Shown: positions 1 through 11,087 of the stretch, one piece after another
Layout: each line of letters opens with the position of its first letter
Numbering within the stretch: position 1 is the stretch's first letter
Assembly: GCA_947034885.2 (NCBI GenBank)
Contig: OX344754.2
Location: forward strand, 3,658,001 to 3,722,000
Reading direction: 5' to 3'
Source: Thuidium tamariscinum
Lineage: Eukaryota > Streptophyta > Bryopsida > Hypnales > Thuidiaceae
DNA length: 64,000 bases
The notes under the pieces: model-generated
What the model was told of the DNA's origin: nothing
The model's database searches: none
The model's input: the letters and a program-made list of their open reading frames with translations, nothing else
Program-made: the position numbers and the translations under genes

Positions 1-372
1 TTAGGTAGATGATTTCTAGAGGATATACCTCAAATTAAAAAGAAAGTTTTTCATTTTCAAACAAATGCAATAATGATTAATCTAAAATATAATTTCTAAT
101 TTTCAAATGATCAAAGAAATGGAGGATTGTTTTCAAAGCTTTACAATCAAATAGAGTACATTGGGAAAAAAAAATTGACTTAATTGTGTCCATTCCAAAT
201 ATGCTATTAAATTTTGAAAAAAGAACCTTTGGAGAATCAAAAAAGGTCCTTGAAGAAGTTGGGAAGCAACCATAAAATGGTTGATTGGGCATTTAAGTTT
301 AATGTTAGAAACTACCATCATCTAGTGCATTAGCCAATACTCTAGAAATGAAACATTTTTTTGGAACTTTAA

Positions 373-1301
373 CCCCTAAGGACCAAACTGCGTTTTTTGG
401 CAACATAGTGATTTTGGGCAGCTCACTACGGATGGATTTTTTGTTTTTTTCTTTGAAATTTTCACATAACATGTGCCCAAGGAATAGCTTCAAGGCCCAA
501 CAATTATCATGACTTTTGACTACATGGTTAAAAAGTTATGACATGATATGTTGTTTCCTTCGATCAACAGGCAGCCCGGGCAACAATTTTTTTTTTTTAA
601 GAAATTTAAATTTGAAATTGGTTTCTTTGATTTTTATCTAAGTGGGAAGCTTTGAATCATTCCATTTTGATTAATGAGTCAAAAGTAATGAGGATTTTTA
701 GTTTGAGGTAGTTTGCGGCTAGTTATAGAATCTCTACACTATAGAAAAAGTTTGAAATTCTTTATTTAATTCAATTTTTAATATTTTTGAAAACAAATAA
801 TAACATTGGTTGTATACTGTTGAACACAACATTACAACCATTGGGATTGTCTTTTTTTAATTCTATAAATAAATTGTTAATAATTTAGTATTTTGGCTCA
901 TTTTCTACTTCTTTCTACTTACTATTTTTTTCCTATATGTTGTACAATTCCAAATGATCTGAAAATTTTCAAGCATGTAGCCAACTTCACTTGAAGAATG
1001 AATCCAAAGAGTTACAATCATTTTGGACATTTTTCCATACAAATATGGTTTTTTGAAGTGCAGCTGCCTGGATTTTTGCAGTGGTAAAAAATTGATTTTT
1101 GTCACTTCAAACACTAATATCTTGCAATCTACACGGCAGAAATTGCTGAATTTTTTTTTCACGTCTTCTCAAACTTGTGTTCTAAAAGATCCTATGGTTA
1201 CTTTTGTCTAAAAATATTTTTTTCTTAAAATGTAGTAGTTGTCTAAGAAATGACAGTTTTGAAGCGGTTTTGGGGAAAACATAGTAAAAAAACTTTAGGG
1301 G
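373..1301. mobile_element. TTAA-flanked non-autonomous DNA element, family P1 (copy a)
   Basis: This 929-bp AT-rich segment has no convincing coding capacity. It starts CCCCTAAGGACC and ends ACTTTAGGGG, a short terminal inverted repeat. It is bounded on both sides by the tetranucleotide TTAA (369-372 and 1302-1305). A second full copy with the same ends and interior lies at 30900-32793, and a left-end fragment at 43748-44110. TTAA target duplication with CCC-starting ends is the hallmark of the piggyBac superfamily. No transposase is visible, so the superfamily call is inference. Confidence 0.6.
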
Positions 1302-1305
1302 TTAA

Positions 1306-2700
1306 CCATACAAACAAGTACTAGCTAGACTATTGAATTATGAACATGTTGCGTTGAAATTTCAATTTACTAGACCAAAGATTATATTGTTTGAAGTAGA
1401 AAAATATCTTCTTTTCATTTTTACAAAACAGAATCAATAAACTTTGAACCTTCTTGCAGTAAAAACTTGCTTTGTACAAAATTGAGTCACTACACCATTA
1501 AATTCTACTTTTTGTTAGATACACTCATTAAAAACTTTTAGAAGCAAATAAGTAGAATATTTTCTTATTCAAAATGACAATGCAATATAAAGAGGTTAGA
1601 TAAATTGGCAATATACTATACATTTTTTGATGATGAATTCTTGTGTAATGAAGAAATTTTTTACTTGAAATCCGAACAATAGAAACTTAGTGACAAAACA
1701 TTTAAAGAAATTTTGAGAATTTTGAGAATTCAAAATTTAAGATATTAGCACTCTTACTTAGACCCAAAAAAAAATTCAAACTTATCTTACAAGTTAAGTA
1801 GATTTTGATCCTAGTGATTGCAATAAGAATTTGCAATAAAAGTGATTTTATTTTACAAATATATATCATGTCATATTAGTTATATAGGTACATGCCAAAA
1901 AAACTTTGATTCAAGCACCATAATTTTTTCAATCTATGCATCTATTTGGAAATATTTTTACATTCGTACAAAGGGGGTAAATGCCTCCATCTTGTGCCTA
2001 AAATTTAGAAACATCTAGTTATTTCTAACTTTCTAATCACTCACCTAAAGTTCTAATGTCCTTTGAATGGACATTTGGTCCTTTAAGAGTAAATACACCA
2101 ATGATCTATTTGAGACTAGTCAAGAATGCTATACACAATGATGCATCTATTTTTCTTACTACATCTAGAATAATGTAGGAAATCTAATACATGTGGAGTT
2201 CAAAGATTCAAATGTTCACAAACAAAATTGTTTAAAATATAATGTACAAATAAAATTTACCTAGATATATGTACTAACTTCTTAAAACATCAAGAAATAG
2301 GTACAATGACTTTAGTTTGTAAAAATAACATCATCTTGAAATCAATAATATTAAACCTAGCCCTCTAAATCAAATTATGAAGACCACATATTTTTCAATA
2401 TATCTACTAAGAATATTATTAATTGTTATCTAGTGAATACCATTTACATCAATTACAAAATTTATAAGTTTGACGTTGTTTAGCTCATCTATACACATAA
2501 GACAGTACTTTAGAGCAATGTGCCTCTATCTAGAATCTCTCTTTAAGAAATTTATTGAATATATAGATATGCTAAACATGACAATATATACACCCTTCAA
2601 CTAAACTACCACAAAATATGAATTCAAGATAGAAGAATTGCATTTCCTTGCATCCCAATTTCATTTTGTACTTTGGAGTCATGAAGGATTTTGAATCCTC
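1306..2700. other. AT-rich intergenic DNA without recognised features
   Basis: Both strands carry only short, stop-interrupted frames of low complexity. I see no gene, RNA gene or clear repeat boundary here. Confidence 0.6.
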
Positions 2701-3260
2701 TTCAATTCTCAACATGACATGTAGGGTGATTGTGAAGGTCAATTTAACCTTGAAGTACTTTGATGTTCGATTTCTAAAAGATGTATACATTGAAAATCAC
2801 ATTCCTTTCTTATCACAACTTGGATTAAAGTCATCCCAATTTTTAAAGATACTTTATGAAGTTGTCATCCTACCCAAAGGTTGGATTTGGTGTTACTATC
2901 TAGTATACATGTTTTTCCAAAATTACAAGTGTTGAAATATGTCAAGTGGTTGACCGAGCCAAAATTGCAAAAATGAGGACACACAATACAAAAATACAAA
3001 AGTTCCAAAAAATCACCATGTCAAGAGAACCTCATTTCAAATCTATTTCAACAGAATTTACTAAAAAAATGACTATCTTGCTTGTAATTGAATTTAGAAG
3101 AAATTTTGAATTTCACCTTTCAAAATTCGTAGAAAAACATTGGTGATAGCATTGGTGAATATAACCAGACAGATAGAATATATATCTCAAATTCTACAAC
3201 TTTCATTTGCATCTCCATTCCAAAGTATTCTTCCAAATAAGGTAACATGCTCTGAAAGTG
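2700..3260. repeat. Dispersed repeat D, copy 1
   Basis: The stretch resembles 6380-6960 in the same orientation. Shared blocks include GAAGTTGT-ATCCTA followed by GGTTGGATTTGGTGTTACTA, a CCAAAAAATCACCATGTCAAGA block near 3010 and 6655, and a final block around CATCTCCATTCCAAA. Frames in both copies are broken, so this is an old non-coding or decayed mobile sequence of unknown class. Confidence 0.6.
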
Positions 3261-3261
3261 A

Positions 3262-4322
3262 ACATTGTTCTAGAACACGGGTACATTTTGATTTCTGCAA
3301 TGTACTAGCAGAGCATATTTCAGCAGGTGGTCGCTTTTAGTAAGCGCTGCAACTGAACTTTAAAAATTCACAACTAATTCTACACAGGTCCAAAAAAGAG
3401 GAAACAACTTGGGTAAGGTGCCAATTCTATTTTCCTTCATATGAAAATTTACTGGAAATTGATTCAAGCAGTTTAACTTCCCTGAGAAGGCGATCAGCTC
3501 TTAAATGGTCGCTTTTAGAGCATACTACCTTAGTACTCTTTGATGATTTCTCCAAAGTTGTCAATTCCGAAGATGAGTCTGGACGCTTAGCGCTTAAGGC
3601 AGAGACTACCACTTGCTGTTCCATAAGTATTTAGACATCATGCAATCGTTAGCTAAACTTGTACTAGAGCATTCATGTATGTAAATAACCTACACGGCCT
3701 CTCCGGGATAATTACAATAAATTTCAAAAACCATGAAGCTCGGAATAAGATGTCGGCACGTTACACTCAAGAGATGCAATGAGATAACCATTGCTGACTC
3801 TTCCCGATGGAGAAGAGTCGACGACTCCCTGCTCCCAAGTTATGCCACAAGTCGCACGATCACTGGGGCAGAACGGGTAGTGGATCAAAAATAGGGGTGC
3901 GATTTAGGTTGATTACGTCCAAGACTCCGAAGTCAAGTAGATCGTCCTCTTACGAATGAAGGATATTGACGAGAACAAATATTCTCTGGATGTTCAAGAA
4001 TTTCTACCCTACTCCAAATTAGATGTCATCATGGCGTAATTTACTTAGTATGGAATCTCCGATCTGCGTGAAAACGAGTAGAGGAGAATCAGAAGTCAAT
4101 TTGAAACTGTAGAATGCGTTCTACTCCAGTACAACTTGATATCCATGATGCTAGAAAATAAAATAAGTGATGAAGTGTCCGGCAAAATACGGATGTACGC
4201 AAAACTGAATTCCACCATTGAAAGTGTCTGGATTAAAAATGAAAGATCGCCTCCACAATATCTATTGCAGCTTCACTGCACAAAGTCGGCTTGAGGGCCG
4301 AAACTTCCTGCCTGCTAGAAAA
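3262..4322. other. RPL10A 3' flank; partial M-family remnant, no gene seen
   Basis: Base composition is less AT-rich than the first 3 kb. The stretch 3350-3480 resembles part of the M-family repeat at 6962-7285 in reverse orientation, and 3530-3600 resembles the end of repeat D copy 2. The rest lies just downstream of the RPL10A stop and may hold its 3' UTR. A 65-codon frame on the minus strand at 3427-3624 has no recognisable motif and is not called. Confidence 0.4.
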
Positions 4323-5766
4323 CTAGTAGATACGGACGGGAGAACCCATGGTGGTCTTCAAGTAGAGCACGCGAACCTACAATAAAATGACAGTTTTGAA
4401 GTAAGAAGTTGATTTCAACAAAGAAAATGATAGTTAAATCGACATCACAAAAAACCATTTGAAAGAGATGTCAGGCTGCAAAGGAAACACCAAGTTGCAA
4501 ATCGAAGCTGGCGCGTCAAGAGAACTTACATTCTGCCAGTTCTTCTTCAACAAGGACACGAGGAAGTTGACGCTCATCTGGGTGTTCTGGAAGATTTGCT
4601 TCTCCTCCATTTCACAGTTGCCAATGGCCACTCCCATGCACAGAACCTTCTTCAACTGGAACTTCACCATAGCCTTGGTCTCCAAACCCTTGGCCTCCAG
4701 GGATTCCTGGTGGGACACAAGAGCAGGGAACTTACCAGCCTTGTTCAAACCAGGGCCAAGCAACCTGGGAATCTGCTTAATAACAGACTCAGATGCGAGA
4801 AAAGCGTGATACTTCTTGGCCAGCTTCTTCACGAGCTTCTTGTTCTTGTTCATCTTCTTCAAGCTCTCAACATCCATGCACTCCATGCCGATCTTGTTAG
4901 CCTGCATGTGCTCAAATAGAATTAATATGACGGAAGCACCAGATAGTCTGAAACACAATTCACTGGAGAAATAAGAGAGTACCCTAACCCTCAAGCCTGA
5001 TAAGTTGTTCTGGCTATATGGACCGATGTATATTCTATTGCCAGTTTAATCTCTTCAAAGATTCATTGTGATTTCGCAACATGATATTGTTTAAAGAATT
5101 CATACCATATTTGTTCAAGATATTGACTGTCAGCAACCAATTATGTTAATAAAATACTATGAATGAAGTGAAGATGCAATACTCCAAAGGCACAACGGTA
5201 GTTCAGAGAATTATGTGAAGTGAGTACCTCCTCGACATGCTGAGCGTCCCCGAGCATGCAGACCCTCATCTTCGGGCGAGGAATATGGGGCAACTTCACG
5301 GAGCCACTGAAACGCTTGTCTTTCTGGGGATCGTAGTTCTTCAGACCAATCTGAAGCTCCACCGTCTCCGTGAACTTTCGGTTCTTCTCCTTCGCCCCAG
5401 CGGTAATCTGGGAGATGGCTTCCCGGAGGACATCGCTCTGAAGCTTACTGCAGTGGATAAAATCACCAACATCAAACTCAAACCCTAATCTGAACCTCAC
5501 GCCGACAGAATCTCAACCATGACGAACGCAAGCCTACCTCGAAGAAATCACGAGGACGAGGACGAAGACGAAGTGAAACCCTCTTCAAGGGATTCACTCC
5601 CCCGGATTGAACCCGGGTACCCATTTCGGAAGTTCGGCAACGAATCGCCGAACTCCGCCCGCGGCTGGGTGGACCACGCGACGAGAAATCCAAACCATCC
5701 TACTAAACCGAATAACTAAGAGAAAAGGTCGTTTGATGCGCAAGAGAGGAGTAGAACCAACCTCAT
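4323..5766 (-). CDS. RPL10A: 60S ribosomal protein L10a (uL1), four exons
   Basis: uL1 of the cytosolic large ribosomal subunit, which forms the mobile L1 stalk at the E site. Coding exons in transcription order are 5766-5762 (only ATGAG), 5447-5228, 4901-4530 and 4376-4323. All introns are GT-AG, and the spliced frame is 216 codons plus stop, the normal plant length. Conserved segments include [30 protein letters not shown], the basic run [16 protein letters not shown], the rRNA-contact stretch [32 protein letters not shown] and the C-terminal [14 protein letters not shown]. There are no stops or frame breaks, so the gene looks functional. The start was chosen because ATG-AG joined to the T of exon 2 gives the family N-terminus MSKLQSD. 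A TATA box, a telo-box-like AAACCCTAG and a pyrimidine tract lie upstream. Confidence 0.97.
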
Positions 5767-5822
5767 GGCTGCGGCAGTATTGGACCGTACAAGGTCACCA
5801 AGGATAGCAACGACGCTGCGAA

Positions 5823-5863
5823 GCTGAGAGAAAGAGCTCTGAAACCCTAGACCAGGCTTTATA
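5823..5863 (-). promoter_or_regulatory. RPL10A core promoter and TOP-like leader
   Basis: On the minus strand there is a TATAAAG box at 5863-5857, then CTAGGGTTTC (telo-box-like, 5850-5841) and a pyrimidine-rich CTCTTTCTCTC tract. This order is typical of plant translation-machinery promoters. Position relative to the RPL10A start fits; the transcription start itself is inferred. Confidence 0.5.
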
Positions 5864-5966
5864 CGGCGAGACGATAATGCTCGAAACCTAATCCAGCCTC
5901 GGTTCCGAACTTAGTAGGTTCGGTTGCGAATGGTCCAGGCCTGACTCAGTGACAGCGGAAATAGGG

Positions 5967-6380
5967 GTCATGCCGTGCTTTTGAAAATTGGTTTCTGATT
6001 TTTTTTTATAAAAAAAAAATTTTGGTTTCTGATTGCTCACCCTTGTGGAGGGTAATTAAGCTTAATTGTTGTAAAATGTTACTAAATAGACAACTTGGAA
6101 CCAAAAGTTGGAACTTTGACCTTTACAATATTAGTCTCATGTTTCATACATTTTTTTTTATTCACCAATTTTTCTACCCAAGAAAGTTGAGACTTCACCT
6201 TGAATTAGACTTTAGAGTGTTGGAGCTTGGCAAATAGTGTGAAATGCCTACTTAGAAACTTATAAATAGAGGATGCAATAGACCCCGCCTTTAAATGGCA
6301 ATTTCATTCACAAAGGAATATATTTCAGTAGCAATACAAGATTATTCAACAATACATTTTTTAGGGAGTCATTTAATCCT
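5967..6380. other. AT-rich spacer upstream of RPL10A
   Basis: Low-complexity AT-rich sequence begins sharply after the GC-richer RPL10A promoter. No reading frame here resembles a known protein. Confidence 0.4.
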
Positions 6381-6960
6381 AATGTGCTCTAACGTTCAAT
6401 TTTTGGATGATGTATAAATTGAAAATTAAATTCTTTTTCATTACAACTTAGATGAAAGTCATCTTAATTTTTAGAGATACTTTAGGAAGTTGTTGTCCTA
6501 TCCAAGGTTTGGATTTGGTGTTACTAGAGTACATATTTTTCCAAAATTACAAATGTAGAAGTCTATTGAGTGCTGAAATTGCAATGATTCACTAGTTCAA
6601 AACTTGGAATTGCAGAAATGACATTATAGAATCAAAGGATACAAAAATTCCAAAAAATCACCATGTCAAGAAAACCTCTTTTTAAATCCATTCCCACAAA
6701 ATTTACTCAAAAAATGACAACATTTTGTTGATCATAGAATTTAGAAGGAATTTTGAATTTTTCCTTTCAAAATTTATAGAAAAATATTGGTGATAACATT
6801 GGTGAATCTAACTGTATGGATAGAATCTAAAACTCAATCTCTACAACTTTTATCTACATCTCCATTCCAAAATATTCATCCAAATAGTTCTAACCAAAAT
6901 ATTCTTTCAAAATTGTCAATTTTGGAGATGAGTTTGGACACTCAAAGGTTAAACTTGCAA
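6380..6960. repeat. Dispersed repeat D, copy 2
   Basis: Direct-orientation relative of 2700-3260, sharing several blocks of 15-25 bp in the same order. Frames are broken. M-family copy 1 follows immediately at 6962. Confidence 0.6.
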
Positions 6961-6961
6961 T

Positions 6962-7285
6962 AAGGTAGAAGGTTTACTAATCACCCATCTAAGGGTTGAA
7001 ATTGAATTTTGGGGAGGTGAAACATCTTGAAATATTTTTCAATATATTTTCCTTGAAAGACAAATGGAAATGACATCTAACCTAAGTTGTTTCATATTTA
7101 TTGGAGCTTTGTGGAATTTGTTATCAAGTTTTGAAGTTGAAAGGGCATAGGGCTCTAAAATGGTGCCTTGGCTAAAATGTACACTTAAATGTACACTTTC
7201 AGCGCACTATTGAAAGCTATGAAAAAACAACATGTACAAATATTGTACATTTAAAATAGGGCACCATTTTAGAACCTTCTACTTT
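6962..7285 (+). mobile_element. MITE family M, copy 1
   Basis: About 324 bp with inverted ends AAGGTAGAAGGTT and AACCTTCTACTTT. The interior matches 58160-58491 in the same orientation and 57694-58024 in the opposite orientation, including the block GGCATAGGGCTCTAAAATGG. A sub-terminal hairpin is built from TGTACATTT / AAATGTACA-type words. Possible TA target duplication. Non-coding. Confidence 0.65.
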
Positions 7286-7381
7286 GGATTATTTTGGTTT
7301 GACATGAACCAAATCAGCATGCATCCAATAATAAATTTCCTAATAAGCTTACTACTTCCTTTCTAACAGTATAAAGTTTTA

Positions 7382-7490
7382 CCCCCTTTGTCTCAAAATA
7401 AGACCACTGTTTCTTTTGTATTTTACATAGGAAACAGTTTCTTTTGTATTTCACGTAGGAAACACTGGTTTTATTTTGAGACAGAGGGAG
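7382..7490. mobile_element. Stowaway-type MITE
   Basis: A 109-bp fold-back element. The left end CCCCCTTTGTCTCAAAATAA pairs with the right end TTATTTTGAGACAGAGGGAG, and TA flanks both sides (7380-7381 and 7491-7492). CTCCCTC-GT-CAAAATA ends with TA duplication are the signature of plant Stowaway elements (Tc1/mariner derivatives). Confidence 0.85.
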
Positions 7491-7492
7491 TA

Positions 7493-8830
7493 ATGCCTAC
7501 AGAAGTCAATTTTTCTGATCTTGAATTTCTAACAACAGACACAGGTGAAATATTTTGCTTCTTTCATTTTGACAGCAACCAACCTAACTGAATAATTTCA
7601 TTTCAAAGGCTTACAACGTTGAAGTTGATTATCAGTCAAACTCAAACTTCCGTGGTTTGCCCGGTTTACAACACAAATTGAAGACGCTTCTCCATGTAAA
7701 ACCGTTGCAACTCTTTCTGAAGCAGTTTTCCCCAAATCGGATTGTTCTCGATGATCGCGGAAAAAGGTTTAAGCACAGGTTGGGCCTGCTGTAACATTCC
7801 CACCGATGTGGTTACCAAGGCAGCGAAGCCTCCCGCATTCAATAGGGACCTTGTGCAAATTATGGATTGCAGTGAAGAAAATGAGCACAGGAGCGCTCAA
7901 ATGAAACCTATTTCACGACAGTGATGGAGAGAAAACAGGAGAGCGCCTCTGCTTTACATTTCAAGGAAGACAAATTCAAACACGAGTATTTATCATCCAG
8001 TTGAGATAATTGCTGGCAACTGCATTTCCCAGCTGCATGTGTAAAATCACCGAACACTCTTCCTACATGAGTAACTGATCATGAGAGGTCCAATTCAAAA
8101 TGACTTAAATCCGAGGAAATAAATCTCTTTCCCAACGATATACTATCTTCTTGCACATAGGACCAGTTTCTCCTTCTATGAAAATTCAAACTACAGATCA
8201 ATTCAAAATCTTTCTTACTACAAAGTCGTCAACGTCATGAGGCTACTTTCGAAGCAATTATCGTCGTTCAAGAATCGCAGTCACCCGAAAGGACTGCAAA
8301 AGAAAAATCAGATGTCAAACTCAGCGGAATATGTATTTGAAAATTCATCTCACAGCATGTGCCGTGCACCTTACAACGTCTCAGAGAATGGAAACAGGTG
8401 GAATTCAAAGCCTATGCTCAGGGCATTTCTCCACCAAAAAGATGAACAACAAGGTTCAAAAAAAGCATAGTCATTAAAAAAAACTGTAATCTACACAGTC
8501 ACTTCTATGTTAGACGCGCTACGACTATGAACAGAAAATTAATTATAACCGTGAACATCCTCAAAAATATAAGGTATGTACAGACAGTGAAACATGTTGT
8601 CTATAGGAAAAGAAGAAAAGAAAAAGAGCCGGAACCACGTTGCAGAAGAAAAATGCTCGAAACTAACTACAACTTCATTTTACGATTAGGCAATTCAATC
8701 CCAAAGCGTACTCCAAAATATCAATTGCAAAATTAAAGAACACTACGAGCACAGCGAGCACCTAAGCATCAAGATTGATATACGCAGAACAAATCAGGAG
8801 TACCTACGCTTAAAGTCGACCACAGTCCGT
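7493..8830. other. 3' flank of DSS1, no confident gene
   Basis: Moderately complex, less AT-rich sequence on the 3' side of DSS1. Two frames of 60 and 77 codons on the plus strand (7742-7924, 8237-8470) have no motif I recognise and no convincing splice context. Part of the region probably belongs to the DSS1 3' UTR; on the minus strand a GTAGGTAC motif shortly after the DSS1 stop could be a 3'-UTR splice donor. Confidence 0.35.
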
Positions 8831-9055
8831 CTACTTCTCCGCCTCGAGCTCCTTCTTGAGCTGCACGGAGAAGTCGTCGGTGACATCGTCATCGTCCCAG
8901 TCATCCTCCCATTGCTGCAAGGCGCCTTTCCCCTCATCTTCGTCGTCCCACACCTCGTTCTCGAACTCCTCGAACTCGTCATCATCCTCGAAAACGTCCA
9001 GCTTAGGATCTTCCACGACGTCCTTCACCACCGTTGCGCCCGTGCTCCCCGCCAT
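8831..9055 (-). CDS. DSS1: 26S proteasome lid subunit DSS1/SEM1
   Basis: A 74-residue, extremely acidic and probably largely disordered protein. The DSS1/SEM1 family stabilises assembly of the proteasome lid and in animals and plants also binds BRCA2. The diagnostic features are two acidic segments with tryptophans: DVFEDDDEFEEFENEVWDDE at residues 20-39 and QQWEDDWDDDD at 47-57. They are followed by the C-terminal helix DDFSVQLKKELEAEK (60-74). Length equals that of typical plant homologues. The frame is uninterrupted with no intron in the coding part. The start is the ATG giving MAGSTGATVV. The upstream side on this strand contains a GGGCCCACACGTC promoter-type motif (9289-9307). Confidence 0.93.
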   Translation of the reverse strand: MAGSTGATVVKDVVEDPKLDVFEDDDEFEEFENEVWDDEDEGKGALQQWEDDWDDDDVTDDFSVQLKKELEAEK

Positions 9056-9288
9056 CGCTCCAAGCTAATCTCCACTGCAAACTTGTCACCTCGCAACACA
9101 ATCGATGAAGAGCTCTGCTCCGAAGTCCGAACCCTAACAAGTAACAACAGGCGGAACTTCTGCGTTTTCGTCCCCATTGCTCGACCTGTAGATGATTTCC
9201 ATCCAAGAATTCTGTTGCCAGGTGGATGTGGATGAAGGAACATGTTCCTATTAGAGGGGGAATCACCTAGAATATTAGTGTCAACACA

Positions 9289-9307
9289 AACAAGACGTGT
9301 GGGCCCT
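9289..9307. repeat. 19-nt inverted repeat, left arm
   Basis: The sequence AACAAGACGTGTGGGCCCT is present here and in exact reverse complement at 17296-17314, 8 kb away. AATATTA also precedes it on the outer side in both arms, with a 12-nt spacer difference. It could be a degenerate terminal repeat of a large element, or a shared promoter module, since GTGGGCCC is a TCP/site-II-type motif and DSS1 starts 234 bp away on the other strand. Confidence 0.5.
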
Positions 9308-10150
9308 CTCGTTTTCTGTATGGTGAATGGAGACTTTACATTATATTACCAAGCACTTACAAATTGGTGTTGTTGACGCGATGTTTTCGTTTGTTGCATT
9401 GCAGGCACAGGAGCATGGGAGAGTGCTTTGACGAACACCTTGTCTCCCGGGGACAAGATCATCTCCTTCCTGCTGGGCCAATTCAGCCTCCTCTGGATCG
9501 ACCAGATGCAGCGCTACAACTTCGACGTGGACGTGGTCGAGGCTGAGTGGGGTGAAGGAGCTGATTTGGAGATTCTGAAGAAGAAGCTGCAGGCGGATCG
9601 ATCCCACTCTGTGAAAGCCATCTGTGTGGTGCACAACGAAACCTCCACGGGAGTCACCAACGACATCGGCGCTGTACGCCGTGTTCTCGGTAAAAAAAAT
9701 ATCCTAAACCAGAGTTTCGGTGGAAACTTCACCTAATATCACCTATTATTCTGAATTAATTTCAAATAATTTTGACAGTCGTTATTCCGAATCTTTAGAA
9801 ATTGCTCAGTGAGCGTCAATTCTGAATAAGCAAGATTTGCAAGAGGTCGTCGCCAAAAGATACTGAGAACGGGAGTGGACAGTCGTCTACTCTAAGATTT
9901 AATTTCCAAGAAGCACAATGTATGTAATAGTGAAGGTTTTAAAGGTGACATTAGATAATCAGGTAGCAGAATGCACTTGGCTTTGTGCATATTAACAAAT
10001 CTGGCCGATCTCTTTCGTTGCCCTTCATCATTTAAAGTGGGCTTTGATACAATCCTTCACACAAGCTATGAAGTGGTGGAACTAGAAATTTCGAACATTC
10101 GGATTTTCAAGATTGCTTCTATCTCAAACACTGGATTAAGATTGTTTTAA

Positions 10151-10370
10151 TCTTATCAGAGGACCGAGAAGCCCAATTTGGGGTTCATAATGTTTCAGCA
10201 CTTTTGGGGTAGCTCGTATGGGGACTCTCTTTTGTCCAAGTTTTTGAATTTTTTGACGAACACGTACAAATGAATGTTCTTCACTTATACGTCGGATTAT
10301 CCATCTGAATTATCCATTTCACAATATGATCAAATCAAACTGGTCATTTGAAAACCATAAATCCTGGTTC
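10151..10370. mobile_element. P5-type TTAA element in AGT1 intron (degenerate copy 1)
   Basis: It begins after TTAA with TCTTATCAGAGGACC-GAGAAGCCCAATTTGGGG. It shares the order of words with 15360-15590, including GATCAAATCAAACTGGTCATTT and the end TCCTGGTTCTTAA. The right terminus is eroded. A second related copy follows at about 10385-10600. Confidence 0.5.
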
Positions 10371-10384
10371 TTAATTTCGTGATG

Positions 10385-10600
10385 TGTGATGGGGCTCATA
10401 TTTTTTTCAGCACTTTTGAGTAGCTCGTCTGGGTTTTTTCTTTTGTCCAATTCTTTTTTTTAAATTTTGACAAACACGCACAACGTATTTCACTTTTACC
10501 TTAAACACATATTTTTTTTTCCCTTTCTCAATTACATATTTCACAGTATGATCAAATCAAACCGGTCCTCTTGGAAACTATGGATCTTAATTTCCTTAGA
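10385..10600. mobile_element. P5-type element in AGT1 intron (degenerate copy 2)
   Basis: Direct repeat of the preceding copy: CAGCACTTTT-G-GTAGCTCGT, CTTTTGTCCAA, then CACAGTATGATCAAATCAAA and CTTAATTTCCTTAGAGG. It ends just upstream of the acceptor of AGT1 exon 10625-10994. Confidence 0.5.
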
Positions 10601-11017
10601 GGTAAAAATTATGATTGTTCCCAGATGAGGCGAAGCACCCGGCCTTGCTCCTCGTGGACGGCGTGTCCTCCATCGGCGCCATCGATTTCCGCATGGACGA
10701 CTGGAAGGTGGACGTGGCTCTCACGGGGTCGCAGAAAGCGCTGTCCCTCCCCACGGGTCTTGGCATTGTGTGCGCCAGTCCGAAAGCGCTGGAAGCTGCC
10801 AAGCATTCCAAGTCCACACGCGTCTTCTTCGACTGGGGAGACTACATCAAGTTCTACAAGGCAGGGACGTACTGGCCTTACACTCCGTCCAGCCAGATGC
10901 TGTATGGGCTGCGCGCTGCTCTGGACATGATCCTCGTGGAGGAGGGGCTGGATAATGTCATTGCCAGGCACTGTCGTCTTGCCGAAGCCACCAGGTATAA
11001 ACATACGATCTCAATTC

Positions 11018-11087
11018 TCTTTTTTTTGGAAACAAATGAAACAGAATTCCATTGCAAAGGGCAAAATACAAGCCCGCCAGCCACAAA
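11018..11087 (-). mobile_element. Very short retroposon tail with 13-bp target duplication
   Basis: ACGATCTCAATTC occurs at 11005-11017 and again at 11088-11100. The 70 bp between, read on the minus strand, ends in GTTTCATTTGTTTCC followed by an A-rich tail (T-run at the left side on the plus strand). Target duplication plus poly(A) indicates a severely 5'-truncated LINE-type insertion in the AGT1 intron. Confidence 0.75.

Noticed and set aside
4459-5719. Plus-strand frames of 60-116 codons over RPL10A
   Set aside because: They are antisense shadows of the RPL10A exons, which match uL1 throughout on the minus strand.
8794-9266. Alternative frames over DSS1 on both strands, including serine-rich ones
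   Set aside because: Serine-rich frames arise from the antisense of the Asp/Glu codons of DSS1.
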